Shown here: positions 1 through 8,315 of the stretch, one piece after another
Numbering within the stretch: position 1 is the first letter of the stretch
Layout of the letters: every line of letters begins with the position of its first letter
Source: Psychroflexus salarius
GTDB taxonomy: Bacteria > Bacteroidota > Bacteroidia > Flavobacteriales > Flavobacteriaceae
DNA: 64,000 nucleotides
Reading direction: 5' to 3'
Assembly (NCBI RefSeq): GCF_900129035.1
Contig: NZ_FQTW01000002.1
Span: 1-64,000, forward strand
Notes under the pieces: generated by a model
The model's input: only the letters and a program-made list of their open reading frames with translations
The model's database searches: none
What the model was told of the DNA's origin: nothing
Program-made: the position numbers and the translations under genes

Positions 1-78
1 ATCAATGAACTTTAATCTAAATTCTTCGCTTAAACAAACCAAATCAATGACTCGTTTCTGTTTCTGATTTTGCGAGTG

Positions 79-108
79 CAAATGTAAAACTATTTCCTAA
101 CATAACAA
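79..108 (-). promoter_or_regulatory. Strong promoter firing off the left edge
   Basis: Read on the minus strand there is a TTG (108-106), a 19-base spacer and TACATTTG (86-79). This fits the Bacteroidota sigma-A pattern TTG-N17-20-TAnnTTTG. No coding frame with a start follows before base 1, so the transcript has an untranslated leader of at least about 70 nt and its gene lies outside the window. A stable-RNA or ribosomal gene is possible but cannot be shown. Confidence 0.55.
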
Positions 109-238
109 GCTTTTTTAGAAAAAAAATTTTACAGCCCTTACACAAAATCAACCTTAAATACTTTTAAAGAACTTTATTTCCTTGCGGGGCGCAAAACTAC
201 AACCTTTATCCGCAATCACAAAACTTTTTTTAAACGTT

Positions 239-268
239 TTTGAAAGAAATATCAAATCTCTACTTTTG
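239..268 (+). promoter_or_regulatory. Promoter for the 305-930 pair
   Basis: TTG at 240-242, an 18-base spacer and TACTTTTG at 261-268 form a consensus Bacteroidota promoter. Transcription would start near 275, about 30 nt before the ATG at 305. This argues against the longer reading frame that opens with TTG at 182. Confidence 0.6.
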
Positions 269-304
269 CGAACTTATAATCAAGCAATTATAAACAAATT
301 ACTT

Positions 305-649
305 ATGTTTAGCATTTATCTTATTAGTGTCATTTTCATCATTGGAGGTGCATTTCACTTCATAAAGCCTAAAATTTACTTAAGAGTTATGCCTCTTTAT
401 TTACCATACAGGTTATTTTTAATTTATTTGAGTGGTGGATTAGAAATATTAGCAGGTTTATTATTTTATTTTCACAACACTAGAATATTTGGTGGTTATT
501 TAATTATAGGATTATTAAGTATTTTTTTAGTTGTACACGTTAATATGCTAAGAGGTGGAAAACATGCTGCTGGATTACCAATGTGGATCTTAGTGATACG
601 TTTGTTATTACAGTTTATACTTATTTACTGGATTACATATTTAATTTAA
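305..649 (+). CDS. DoxX-like small integral membrane protein
   Basis: The 114-residue product has four hydrophobic segments: about residues 2-16, 30-52, 58-75 and 88-112. It also has the sequence 'FHFIKP' near the first helix and a conserved-looking 'GGKHAAGLPMWILVIRLLLQ' before the last helix. That four-helix plan matches the DoxX/SURF4-like family of membrane proteins. Their role is poorly defined and often linked to redox or thiol homeostasis. The ATG at 305 was chosen because a consensus promoter lies at 239-268 and the upstream extension is not hydrophobic and would begin with TTG. The stop is followed after five bases by the next gene, so the two are probably co-transcribed. Family membership is inferred from topology and composition, not from a catalytic motif. 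Confidence 0.6.
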   Translation: MFSIYLISVIFIIGGAFHFIKPKIYLRVMPLYLPYRLFLIYLSGGLEILAGLLFYFHNTRIFGGYLIIGLLSIFLVVHVNMLRGGKHAAGLPMWILVIRLLLQFILIYWITYLI

Positions 650-654
650 AAATC

Positions 655-930
655 ATGAAAAATTTTAATTTAAGACAAATCGATCGAATTATAGAAATGG
701 CTTGGGAGGATCGCACCCCATTTGAGGCTATTGAGTTTCAATTTGGGGTGACTGAAAAAGAAGTGATTAAAATTATGCAACGTGAAATGAAAGCCTCAAG
801 TTTCAGAATGTGGCGGAAACGTGTTGAAGGGCGAGCAACAAAGCATAGAACACTTAGAAGTTATAAAAAAGGACGTTTTAAGAGTACACGTCAAGGAAAT
901 ATCAATATGAATAAAATTTCGAAGAGATAA
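655..930 (+). CDS. DUF2805 / TIGR03643 family protein
   Basis: This is a 91-residue basic protein. Its sequence 'IDRIIEMAWEDRTPFEAIE' followed by 'FGVTEKEVIKIMQREMK' and 'SFRMWRKRVEGRATKH' is the signature of the DUF2805/TIGR03643 family, which has no established function. The first 50 residues resemble a helix-turn-helix of the kind that recognises DNA, and the tail is rich in Lys and Arg, so nucleic-acid binding is a reasonable inference. The ATG at 655 gives the usual family length; the longer frame from 583 overlaps the upstream membrane gene and was rejected. It lies five bases after that gene and probably shares its promoter. Confidence 0.75.
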   Translation: MKNFNLRQIDRIIEMAWEDRTPFEAIEFQFGVTEKEVIKIMQREMKASSFRMWRKRVEGRATKHRTLRSYKKGRFKSTRQGNINMNKISKR

Positions 931-931
931 T

Positions 932-1714
932 TTAGCCAAATACTTTATTAAGCATAACTGCTAATCTAATTCCACCTTTATTTAGTTGTGATTTCACTAC
1001 ACTAAACCAATCATACATATATTTATAACTTAAATTTTCGTTAGTTTCAGCAGAGTTGTACACTTTTTTAGTTAAACCTCTAGTTTCTTCGACCCAATCT
1101 AATAGGCTTCCTTTTTGAATTTCAGCAACTTGATATTTTGATAGTGAATTCAAGTTGGCAGCTAATTCTGAATAACTCATATTATAACTTCTAATCATTT
1201 CAGTGTCCCAAACTCTATGCATATTTGAATTATTGTAAAACCATTTTACTTTAAAATCATTTGCACCACGATCTTCTTTTTTACCAAAATGAAGTGGTTG
1301 ATGCATATCACCCATTAAATGAACCAACATTTTTAAGTAAAAAACCTTATCAGCTTTTGAAGCCTTTTTATCTTTTAAAATTTTAAGACATTTATTAATA
1401 CCTGTAACAATATCGCCTTTTTTACTTGGTTCAGACTCTAAATAGGTCAAATGAAAATCAACATTTGCATAATGCCAAGGCTTAAATTCGTCGTATTTGT
1501 TATCACTCTTTATTTCATCGGCATAAGTGGAAATTACAGCAAGACTTTGACCCTTTAAAAGTCTATTAATTTTACGTTTTGCTTTTTTAGATAGGTATTG
1601 TTCAGCAACTTTACCAACAACACGATGACCATTTTGTCCCCAATCATTGCTTTTAGAATGTGAACTTGCAAAAACTGAAAAATTTAAAACTAATAGTAAG
1701 GCCAATAACTTCAT
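932..1714 (-). CDS. Secreted S1/P1-type zinc nuclease
   Basis: The 260-residue protein has a signal peptide (about 1-17) and then the ligand pattern of the S1/P1 nuclease family, which binds three zinc ions and cuts single-stranded nucleic acids and 3'-phosphates. Visible candidates are Trp25 and His30 ('DWGQNGHR'), Asp66 ('TYADEI'), His81 ('WHYANVD'), His132, Asp136, His138 and His142 ('HLMGDMHQPLH'), and His166 and Asp170 ('NMHRVWD'). It probably acts in the periplasm or outside the cell to scavenge phosphate or nucleotides. The ATG at 1714 is preferred over the TTG at 1732. A TATATTTG box at 1737-1730 lies just upstream, giving a very short leader. The gene faces the 655-930 gene with one base between them. 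Confidence 0.88.
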   Translation of the reverse strand: MKLLALLLVLNFSVFASSHSKSNDWGQNGHRVVGKVAEQYLSKKAKRKINRLLKGQSLAVISTYADEIKSDNKYDEFKPWHYANVDFHLTYLESEPSKKGDIVTGINKCLKILKDKKASKADKVFYLKMLVHLMGDMHQPLHFGKKEDRGANDFKVKWFYNNSNMHRVWDTEMIRSYNMSYSELAANLNSLSKYQVAEIQKGSLLDWVEETRGLTKKVYNSAETNENLSYKYMYDWFSVVKSQLNKGGIRLAVMLNKVFG

Positions 1715-1786
1715 AAGAGATTTTTTTTGCAAATATAAGTTGTGTAGCTTTACCTTAATATTAATTTTACAGAATAAACAAACTTT

Positions 1787-2698
1787 ATGAGGGCTACTAT
1801 CATTTTCATATTGTCAACGAGTTTTCTTTTTTGCCAAGAAGTGAAAGAAATAGAAATTGATTCTATTATTAAAGGTGATTTAAGCCTTGTAAATTCAAAT
1901 AAAAACAGTCCACTGCTTATCCTAACACAAGGCTCAGGACCAACCAATCGAAACGGAAATCAAGGCATGATGATAAGCAATCACAGTAAATTACTGACTG
2001 ATAGTTTAAAAAATCGTGGAATTAATAGCTTTCGATACGATAAAAGAACAATACATTACATAAACCGGAAAAACATACCGAATAATATAAAATTTAATGA
2101 TTTTGTTTTAGACTTAGTTAATGTCATCAGGTACTTTAAAAAGCATGGCTTTACAAATATTCACTTAATTGGTCACAGTCAAGGCTCCTTAGTAAGTCTT
2201 AAAGCAGCTGAAATTGAGCCAGTTAATTCTGTCATTTCAATTGCTGGTACTTCAAGAACAATCGATTTAGTCTTAACTGAACAAATTACAGCACAATATC
2301 CAAGTTTAAAATCTGCATTAAAGAAAAGTTTTAAAGAGTTAAGAGAAAATGACACTATTTTAAAAGTGAATCCCTTTTTAAAATCTGTTTTCACACCTCA
2401 GAATCAAAAATTTATAAGTAGCTGGGCTAAAGTTGACCCTGCTGAAGTTTTGAAAAAGTTAGATGAAACTTCAATTTTAGTTATTCAGGGAACTAAAGAT
2501 CTTCAGATTCCTGTTGAAGACGCTAAAAAAATTGATAGTATAGCAAAAAATTCTAAATTAGTTGAAATAAAAAATATGAATCACGTATTTAGAATAATTG
2601 AAGGTAATAGAAGTGAAAACTTAGCTTCATATTCTAACCCAAAACAAGCGATTTCTTCTGAAATGGTAAAAGCAATTTCAAGTTTTGTTAGACAATAA
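1787..2698 (+). CDS. Secreted alpha/beta hydrolase
   Basis: This 303-residue protein starts with a short signal peptide ending near Cys16-Gln17. It then shows the alpha/beta-hydrolase layout: the oxyanion/strand segment 'LLILTQGSGPTNRNGNQ', the nucleophile elbow GHSQG with Ser131, an acid in 'QGTKDLQIPVEDA' near residue 238, and the catalytic His266 in 'MNHVFR'. It resembles the periplasmic peptidase/esterase group (YqiA- or S9-like) that carries the 'GSGPTNRNGN' motif. The substrate cannot be told. The gene sits three bases before the HAD hydrolase and is the first gene of a plus-strand run ending at 5504. Confidence 0.8.
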   Translation: MRATIIFILSTSFLFCQEVKEIEIDSIIKGDLSLVNSNKNSPLLILTQGSGPTNRNGNQGMMISNHSKLLTDSLKNRGINSFRYDKRTIHYINRKNIPNNIKFNDFVLDLVNVIRYFKKHGFTNIHLIGHSQGSLVSLKAAEIEPVNSVISIAGTSRTIDLVLTEQITAQYPSLKSALKKSFKELRENDTILKVNPFLKSVFTPQNQKFISSWAKVDPAEVLKKLDETSILVIQGTKDLQIPVEDAKKIDSIAKNSKLVEIKNMNHVFRIIEGNRSENLASYSNPKQAISSEMVKAISSFVRQ

Positions 2699-2701
2699 TT
2701 T

Positions 2702-3505
2702 ATGGACGTAAAATTAATTTTTAGTGATATTGATGGCACTTTATTGAATAAAAATCGAGAGATTTCAACTGAAACTAAATCAGCTGTCAATCGTCTAAGC
2801 CACTTGCCTTTCATTTTAATTTCATCACGAATGCCTTCTGCAATAAATCATTTACAGAAAGTCTTAAATATTGAAGACTTACCGATAATTGCCTACAACG
2901 GTGGATTAATTTTAGACGCTAATACAGTTTTAGAATCAACTGAAATCAGTTTTGAAATTACACAAGAAATTGTAAAAATCAATCAAAACAAGACTCATTT
3001 AAGCCTATATCATCATAACAATTGGTTTGTACCTGAGCTTGATTATTGGTCAAAACGAGAAATTAACAATACCAAAGTCCAACCGAAGGTCCAAAGCTAT
3101 GCTGAAAGTTTAAGCTTTTTAGAAAATAATAACTTTGGGACACACAAAATCATGTGTATGGGCGAAGAAATTAATATCGATAATCTTTACAATTCGCTTT
3201 CCAAAAGATTTTCAAATCAAATTCATTTGTATCGTTCTAAACCAACTTATATTGAAATTGCACCAAAGCAAATTTCAAAATTAAGCGCTATAAAGCTTCT
3301 TATCAATCAGAATTTTAGTAATTTAAGTATTAAACAATGTTTAGCATTTGGTGATAATTACAATGATATTGAAATGCTTAATGGCGTTGGTTACAGCGTT
3401 GCAGTTAATAATGCTAAGCCAGAAGTTAAAAAAATTGCTCAATACATTACTTTAGACGCTAAACAACATGGCGTTGCACATTTTTTAAATAATTACATTA
3501 ATTAA
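2702..3505 (+). CDS. Cof-type HAD-IIB family phosphatase
   Basis: The 267-residue product begins with HAD motif I, 'FSDIDGTLL', where Asp9 would be the nucleophile and Asp11 the acid/base. It has motif II at 'LISSRMP', a Lys in the cap-to-core return 'APKQISKLSAI', and motif IV 'GDNYNDIEML'. The cap between motifs II and III is the alpha/beta C2 type of Cof/YbiV proteins, which dephosphorylate sugar phosphates, FMN or similar small molecules in the cytoplasm. The exact substrate is not deducible. It lies three bases after the hydrolase gene and four bases before the DUF819 gene, so it is part of the same transcription unit. Confidence 0.85.
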   Translation: MDVKLIFSDIDGTLLNKNREISTETKSAVNRLSHLPFILISSRMPSAINHLQKVLNIEDLPIIAYNGGLILDANTVLESTEISFEITQEIVKINQNKTHLSLYHHNNWFVPELDYWSKREINNTKVQPKVQSYAESLSFLENNNFGTHKIMCMGEEINIDNLYNSLSKRFSNQIHLYRSKPTYIEIAPKQISKLSAIKLLINQNFSNLSIKQCLAFGDNYNDIEMLNGVGYSVAVNNAKPEVKKIAQYITLDAKQHGVAHFLNNYIN

Positions 3506-3509
3506 TTAT

Positions 3510-4778
3510 ATGGATCAACAAACTACTTTTTTTAATAATGATGCAATTGTTCTAGGAATTTTAATGCTTAGTATTGCTGCTATTTTTTATACAGCAAGCC
3601 GCAAACAAGGATTTTGGAATAAATTTTATAAGGTTGTACCTGCCCTATTAATGTGTTATCTTCTACCTGCAATTTTTAATTCTTTAGGTATAATAGACGA
3701 TTCAACATCGAAACTTTATCATGTGGCAAGTCGATATTTTTTACCAGCTTCATTGGTTTTAATGACTTTAAGTATTGACTTAAAAGCAATTAAAAATTTA
3801 GGACCTAAAGCTTTAATTATGTTTTTTACAGGAACAATTGGCATTGTTATCGGCGGACCTATTGCCATTCTAATCATTTCTACGTTTTCACCTGAAACAG
3901 TTGGTGGAAATGGTTTTGATGCCATATGGAGAGGCTTATCTACACTAGCCGGAAGCTGGATTGGAGGCGGTGCTAATCAAGCTGCAATGCTTGAAATTTT
4001 TAAATACAACCCAGACAAATACGGTGGTATGGTTTTGGTTGATATTATTGTCGCTAATCTATGGATGGCTATTATTTTACTTGGTATTGGTCGTAAAAAT
4101 CAAATTGACAATTGGCTAAAAGCCGATACTTCAGCAATTGAAAGTTTAAAGCAAAAAGTAATTAAATTTAGCGATAGTGTTTCTAAAAAACCAGACTTAA
4201 AAGATTACATGATTATGTTAGGACTTGCTTTTGGCGCTGTTGGACTAGCACATTGGGGAGCCGATTTTATATCAGGGTTTTTGAGCTCTAACTTTGAAGT
4301 TTTTAATGACAAGTCATCTTCACTTGCCTCATTCACATCAAAATTTTTCTGGATGATTACAATAGCAACAGCTGTAGGCGTCGCCTTATCATTTACCAAA
4401 GCAAAAAATTATGAAGGCGCTGGCGCAAGCAAACTCGGTAGTGTATTTATTTATTTCCTAGTGGCTACTATCGGCATGAAAATGGATTTAGGCATGGTCT
4501 TCGAAAACCCTGGACTTATACTTATAGGTTTAATTTGGATGGCTATTCACGCTGGCTTACTCATCTTGGTCGCCAAGCTAATTAAAGCACCTTACTTCTT
4601 TTTAGCCGTAGGTAGCCAAGCTAATGTTGGTGGCGCTGCATCTGCACCTGTTGTAGCAAGTGCATTTCATCCATCACTTGCTAGCGTTGGTGTATTACTT
4701 GCTGTATTTGGCTATGTTGTAGGAACTTATGCTGCACTAGCTTGTACTTTTTTAATGGAAACTGCTTCAAAATTTTAA
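3510..4778 (+). CDS. DUF819 family membrane protein (YjcL-like)
   Basis: The 422-residue protein is very hydrophobic, with about ten to eleven membrane segments. It carries glycine- and alanine-rich re-entrant-like stretches typical of DUF819: 'LAGSWIGGGANQAAMLE' near residue 150 and 'GSQANVGGAASAPVVASAF' near residue 375. The two stretches sit in the two halves of the protein, which suggests an inverted-repeat transporter fold, but no substrate is established for the family. A soluble loop lies between about residues 200 and 230. It follows the HAD phosphatase by four bases and precedes the lipoprotein gene by nine. Confidence 0.85.
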   Translation: MDQQTTFFNNDAIVLGILMLSIAAIFYTASRKQGFWNKFYKVVPALLMCYLLPAIFNSLGIIDDSTSKLYHVASRYFLPASLVLMTLSIDLKAIKNLGPKALIMFFTGTIGIVIGGPIAILIISTFSPETVGGNGFDAIWRGLSTLAGSWIGGGANQAAMLEIFKYNPDKYGGMVLVDIIVANLWMAIILLGIGRKNQIDNWLKADTSAIESLKQKVIKFSDSVSKKPDLKDYMIMLGLAFGAVGLAHWGADFISGFLSSNFEVFNDKSSSLASFTSKFFWMITIATAVGVALSFTKAKNYEGAGASKLGSVFIYFLVATIGMKMDLGMVFENPGLILIGLIWMAIHAGLLILVAKLIKAPYFFLAVGSQANVGGAASAPVVASAFHPSLASVGVLLAVFGYVVGTYAALACTFLMETASKF

Positions 4779-4787
4779 TTTAAAATA

Positions 4788-5504
4788 ATGAAAAAAATCA
4801 CGATTACTTTAATGACCTTCATCGGAATCTTATCTTGCACGAATCAAGAAAATCAACTTCATGTTAATGGTAAAATTGAAGGCTTAAAAAAGGGTACACT
4901 TTATCTTCAATCATTTCAAGATTCAAGTTTTTATAATCTTGACTCCATAACTTTCAAAGGTTCAGATGAATTTAATCTAAATAGTCAAATTTCTGAACCT
5001 CAAATTTTAGCTCTAAAACTAAATGATAAAAGCAAAGATGAAGATTTTAAACGCTTATATTTCTTTGGAGACCCAAATGAAGCTTATACGGTCAACACAA
5101 CTTTAGATGGCTTTATAGTAAATCAAGAAATTTCAACAAAGTCTGATAACCAGCAAAAACTTGAAGAGTTTAATGCTATGCTTAAACAATTTAACGATGA
5201 AAATTTAAATCTTATTGCTACTAGCTTAGAACAAGAAAACAACAAAACAATAGCCCCTCAAAAACAAGATAGTCTTCAAAAACGCTATAATAACCTATTA
5301 AAACGTAAATATCTTTATACTGTGAACTTTGCCATAAATAATAAAGATTTAGAAGTTGCGCCTTATGTAATGTTAACCGAGGCATATAACGCCAATGTCA
5401 CCTACCTTGATACTGTTTATAAAAGTCTTAAACCTAAGATTCAAAAAAGTAAATACGGCAAACAGCTCAGCGACTTAATAAAAAGTATAAAAAAAGCCGA
5501 CTAA
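4788..5504 (+). CDS. DUF4369-domain lipoprotein
   Basis: This is a 238-residue lipoprotein with the lipobox 'GILSC' (lipidated Cys17). The segment 'VNGKIEGLKKGTLYLQ' after it begins the DUF4369 beta-sandwich found at the N terminus of many Bacteroidota thioredoxin-like lipoproteins. The C-terminal half is helical and charged, and it has no CxxC thioredoxin motif, so this is the sandwich domain without the redox domain. It is probably attached to the periplasmic face of a membrane; function is unknown. It is the last gene of the 1787-5504 run. Its stop codon TAA lies in the loop of the terminator hairpin. Confidence 0.75.
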   Translation: MKKITITLMTFIGILSCTNQENQLHVNGKIEGLKKGTLYLQSFQDSSFYNLDSITFKGSDEFNLNSQISEPQILALKLNDKSKDEDFKRLYFFGDPNEAYTVNTTLDGFIVNQEISTKSDNQQKLEEFNAMLKQFNDENLNLIATSLEQENNKTIAPQKQDSLQKRYNNLLKRKYLYTVNFAINNKDLEVAPYVMLTEAYNANVTYLDTVYKSLKPKIQKSKYGKQLSDLIKSIKKAD

Positions 5505-5520
5505 GTTTGTCGGCTTTTTT
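5491..5520. terminator. Bidirectional intrinsic terminator
   Basis: An 11-bp perfect inverted repeat (AAAAAGCCGAC at 5491-5501 and its complement at 5509-5519) with a 7-base loop is flanked by A and T tracts. It sits between the converging genes ending at 5504 and 5548 and can serve both strands. The stop codon of the plus-strand gene is in the loop. Confidence 0.88.
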
Positions 5521-5547
5521 GTTAGCTGTACTGTAAATCAATTCAGA

Positions 5548-5814
5548 TTAAAGTTTATTTAAACGCTCAATAAATGCATTAAGTTTGGTTTCAATATCAG
5601 ATTTAACAGCTTTAAGATGTTTAGCTCTATGGTCAACATCTTTGCGGTTAATTTCAGAGATAAAATGATCAAAACTATCAATGATATCATCAATCAATTG
5701 CTCAGATTCGGCTTTATCTTCTTTGTTATTAACTTGTTGATGAACTAAAACGGCATCAATTACCTCACCGTAAGTATTATTCAAATCGTTTTTTAAGTCT
5801 CTTATACTTGCCAT
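5548..5814 (-). CDS. Small conserved hypothetical protein
   Basis: The 88-residue product is highly charged and predicted to be almost entirely alpha-helical ('SIRDLKNDLNNTYGEVIDAV', then heptad-like stretches to the end), with no signal peptide and no cysteine. I do not recognise a named family. It looks like a small cytoplasmic helical-bundle or coiled-coil protein of the kind conserved among flavobacteria. A TACTTTTG promoter box lies at 5837-5830, just upstream of the ATG, so it has its own promoter although it follows manA by 30 bases. Confidence 0.6.
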   Translation of the reverse strand: MASIRDLKNDLNNTYGEVIDAVLVHQQVNNKEDKAESEQLIDDIIDSFDHFISEINRKDVDHRAKHLKAVKSDIETKLNAFIERLNKL

Positions 5815-5844
5815 AAATATTTTTTTTGCAAAAGTAAGCTAATT

Positions 5845-6828
5845 TTACATGCTAACCTCTAATAATTTACATTTCATACTACTAAGCTCAATTTGCTTTA
5901 TGCAAGCTGGTATAAAAAGTGTTTCTCCTGAATTAACTTGATATAAAACTGAATTGTAGGTAAAGTTAAACTCGCCTTCAACACACATTAAAACCACAAA
6001 ATTTTTATGATTTGAATAGTCTAATAATTTTAAACCTTCATTTAAGTTTAAAAAATTAGTTTTAAAATACTTACAATGCACAAGTTTTTCGGGGTCGGTT
6101 GAATTTTTATTGTAATCTATTTTATACTTGTAATCTGGTTGAAATTTAATCGCCTCTAAAGCTTCAAAAGTGTGTAAATCACGGGAATTCCCCTGATCAT
6201 CTACTCTATTCCAATCGAAAATACGGTAAGTAATATCTGATGTCTGCTGTATTTCAGCTAAAACAACGCCTTCACCAATAGCATGTACTAAACCAGGTTG
6301 AATAAAAAAGACGTCGCCAGGTTTAACCGGTATTTTTTGAAGGTGTTCTACTAAAGTACCTTTTTCTAAGGCTTCAATATAGTCTTGTCTAGAAAGTTTT
6401 TTTTTAAAATCTACTATAATAAAGGCATCTTTGTCTGTGGCCATAATATACCACATTTCAGTTTTACCAAAGGAGTTATGCTTTTTCTTCGCAATAGTAT
6501 CGTCTGGGTGAAGCTGAACGGATAGGGTTTGCCTAGCATCAATAAATTTAAATAAGATAGGGAATTTATTGCCAAATCGAGATACACAATCTGCCCCTAA
6601 AAATTCTTCAGCTGAAGTTTCAATAAAATCATTGAGACTTGAGCCTTTAAATTTTTGAGGGAAATCTACTTCAGAAACATGACCTTCAACTTGTGATAGT
6701 TCCCAACTTTCTCCTAATTGAGTTGATTGAGACTGTTTGTTATATTGACTTATTAGCTTTTGACCACCCCAAATTTTTTCTTTTAAAATAGGCCTAAATT
6801 TAAGCGGCATCAAATGTGACGACTTCAT
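5845..6828 (-). CDS. manA: Mannose-6-phosphate isomerase, class I
   Basis: The 327-residue enzyme interconverts mannose-6-phosphate and fructose-6-phosphate in the cytoplasm and feeds GDP-sugar and polysaccharide synthesis. The zinc-binding cupin features are visible: Gln and His in 'SVQLHPDD', Glu in 'GKTEMWYIM' and His in 'QPGLVHAIGEG'. The active-site stretch 'QQTSDITYRIFDWNRVD' is typical of the short bacterial type I enzyme of about 320 residues. Its ATG overlaps the end of bcp by four bases, so the two are translationally coupled. Confidence 0.9.
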   Translation of the reverse strand: MKSSHLMPLKFRPILKEKIWGGQKLISQYNKQSQSTQLGESWELSQVEGHVSEVDFPQKFKGSSLNDFIETSAEEFLGADCVSRFGNKFPILFKFIDARQTLSVQLHPDDTIAKKKHNSFGKTEMWYIMATDKDAFIIVDFKKKLSRQDYIEALEKGTLVEHLQKIPVKPGDVFFIQPGLVHAIGEGVVLAEIQQTSDITYRIFDWNRVDDQGNSRDLHTFEALEAIKFQPDYKYKIDYNKNSTDPEKLVHCKYFKTNFLNLNEGLKLLDYSNHKNFVVLMCVEGEFNFTYNSVLYQVNSGETLFIPACIKQIELSSMKCKLLEVSM

Positions 6829-7280
6829 TCTAGATTTTTAATAACTTTCAATGCTTTTTGCATGTGCTTAGAGGCGTCTAAGTTATTAAATTTATATACA
6901 AGTTGTCCGTTTTTATTGAACACAAAGGTTTCTCGGCCTGGAACTAAGCCCAGTAAACTTTTTTTAACACCAAATTTTTTACGAAGTCTACCACTAGCAT
7001 CAGATAAAAGCGTAAAAGGTAGGTTATGCTTTTTAGAAAATTTTTCGTGAGAAGACTGATTATCGCTACTTACACCTATAACTTCAGCACCTAGTTCTTT
7101 AAAGTCTTCATAGCTATCTCTAAAATTACAGGCTTCTTTTGTGCATCCTGGCGTAAAGTTTTTAGGGTAAAAGTAGATTACAAAAGCTTGCTTTCCTTTT
7201 AAACTGTCAATATTAAATTCATTACCGTTTTGGTTTTTTAGTTTAAAATCAGGTATAATATCACCTTTTTCAAGTGCCAT
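6825..7280 (-). CDS. bcp: Thioredoxin-dependent thiol peroxidase (Bcp type)
   Basis: This 151-residue peroxiredoxin of the BCP/PrxQ class reduces hydrogen peroxide and organic hydroperoxides with electrons from thioredoxin. The peroxidatic Cys lies in 'NFTPGCTKEACNFRD' together with the conserved Pro and Thr. A second Cys five residues later is the usual resolving Cys, giving the two-Cys intramolecular form. It has no signal peptide, so it is cytoplasmic. It sits between queD and manA, overlapping manA by four bases. Confidence 0.92.
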   Translation of the reverse strand: MALEKGDIIPDFKLKNQNGNEFNIDSLKGKQAFVIYFYPKNFTPGCTKEACNFRDSYEDFKELGAEVIGVSSDNQSSHEKFSKKHNLPFTLLSDASGRLRKKFGVKKSLLGLVPGRETFVFNKNGQLVYKFNNLDASKHMQKALKVIKNLE

Positions 7281-7284
7281 AAAT

Positions 7285-7695
7285 TTAAGCTTTATAGGTT
7301 ACAAAATTTCTTGGGGTTTCGTAAAGAGTTACTTCTAAATCGAGTGATTGGTCTAAATGTGGCCTTAAATTATTCCAAATAACAACTGAGATATTTTCAG
7401 CAGTAGGATTTAAATTTTTAAAAACATCAACTTGCTCATTTAGATTTTTATGATCAAATTGATCTTCAACTTCAGTTTTAATTAAGTCTTTTAAAACTTT
7501 CATATCAATAACATAGCCTGTTTCTGGGTCAATTTCACCTGTTACTGAAACTATTAGCTCGTAATTATGCCCATGAAAATAAGGATTATTACATTTACCA
7601 AAAACAGCTTCGTTTTGGTCTTCACTCCAATCTTTTCTGTATAATCGGTGAGCGGCGTTAAAATGTGCTTTTCTGTGGACAGTAACTTTAGCCAT
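7285..7695 (-). CDS. queD: 6-carboxytetrahydropterin synthase (QueD/PTPS family)
   Basis: The 136-residue protein has the zinc-binding histidines of the PTPS fold in 'KAHFNAAHRL' and 'YFHGHNYELIV', the catalytic Cys in 'GKCNNPYFHGHNY', and the substrate-holding Glu in 'PTAENISVVIWN'. It converts dihydroneopterin triphosphate to 6-carboxytetrahydropterin, the second step of queuosine synthesis. The companion enzymes queC, queE and queF are not in the window. It lies five bases after idi. A 6-pyruvoyl-tetrahydropterin synthase role cannot be ruled out from sequence alone. Confidence 0.85.
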   Translation of the reverse strand: MAKVTVHRKAHFNAAHRLYRKDWSEDQNEAVFGKCNNPYFHGHNYELIVSVTGEIDPETGYVIDMKVLKDLIKTEVEDQFDHKNLNEQVDVFKNLNPTAENISVVIWNNLRPHLDQSLDLEVTLYETPRNFVTYKA

Positions 7696-7700
7696 AATAT

Positions 7701-8237
7701 TTAGTTTTTAAGTTTCATTTGGTCGTAATGTTTGTCAAAAATTATTTTAAACCATTCTGTATATTGATTTGGATTTTTTTTGATGTCTATTTTAATATCA
7801 TCAAGTTCCATCCATTTCCAGTCATTAACTTCTTCGGGGTTAATATTAGGCGTCTGATTATATCGACCAATTAAAATATAGTCAAATTCATGCTCAGTTA
7901 GACCATTTTCAAATGGCGCCTTGTAAATAAAAGAGATTGTTTCTTCTAAATCTGTTGTAAATCCCATCTCTTCTTGCAACCGACGTTTACCAGCTTGAAT
8001 ATTAGTTTCACCTTGTTGTTGGTGGCTGCAACATGTATTTGTCCATAATCCTGGCGTATGATATTTAGTTAAAGCACGCTGCTGAAGCATTAATTGGTTT
8101 TTATCATTATAAATAAATACCGAGAATGCTCGGTGAAGCAAGGCTTTTTCATGAGCTTCAATTTTTTCCATCAAACCGAGTTCATGGTCGTTTTCATCGA
8201 CGAGGATCACATATTTATTTGCTGAAATGTTAGTCAT
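7701..8237 (-). CDS. idi: Isopentenyl-diphosphate delta-isomerase, type I
   Basis: This 178-residue Nudix-fold enzyme interconverts IPP and DMAPP, the precursors of all isoprenoids including the carotenoids encoded at the other end of this window. The catalytic Cys is in 'GLWTNTCCSHQ', the Nudix-like segment is 'GKRRLQEEMGF', and the conserved 'LTEHEFDYILIG' and metal-binding Glu in 'NPEEVNDWKWM' are present. The length matches the bacterial type I enzyme. It heads the idi-queD-bcp-manA group. Confidence 0.93.
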   Translation of the reverse strand: MTNISANKYVILVDENDHELGLMEKIEAHEKALLHRAFSVFIYNDKNQLMLQQRALTKYHTPGLWTNTCCSHQQQGETNIQAGKRRLQEEMGFTTDLEETISFIYKAPFENGLTEHEFDYILIGRYNQTPNINPEEVNDWKWMELDDIKIDIKKNPNQYTEWFKIIFDKHYDQMKLKN

Positions 8238-8261
8238 ATTACAAGTATATCTACAAATAAA

Positions 8262-8286
8262 AAGCGCTTGAATTTAACAAGCGCTT
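8262..8286 (-). terminator. Terminator of the T9SS cargo operon
   Basis: A 9-bp inverted repeat (AAGCGCTTG at 8262-8270 and CAAGCGCTT at 8278-8286, 7-base loop) lies 30 bases past the stop of the OmpA gene. On the minus strand the stem is followed by a T-rich run. It separates that operon from idi. Confidence 0.75.
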
Positions 8287-8315
8287 ATTTATGAATTATT
8301 TAGTAGTTTATGAAA

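Noticed and set aside
182-304. Longer N terminus of the DoxX-like protein
   Set aside because: It starts with TTG, lies across the consensus promoter at 239-268 and adds no hydrophobic or conserved sequence.
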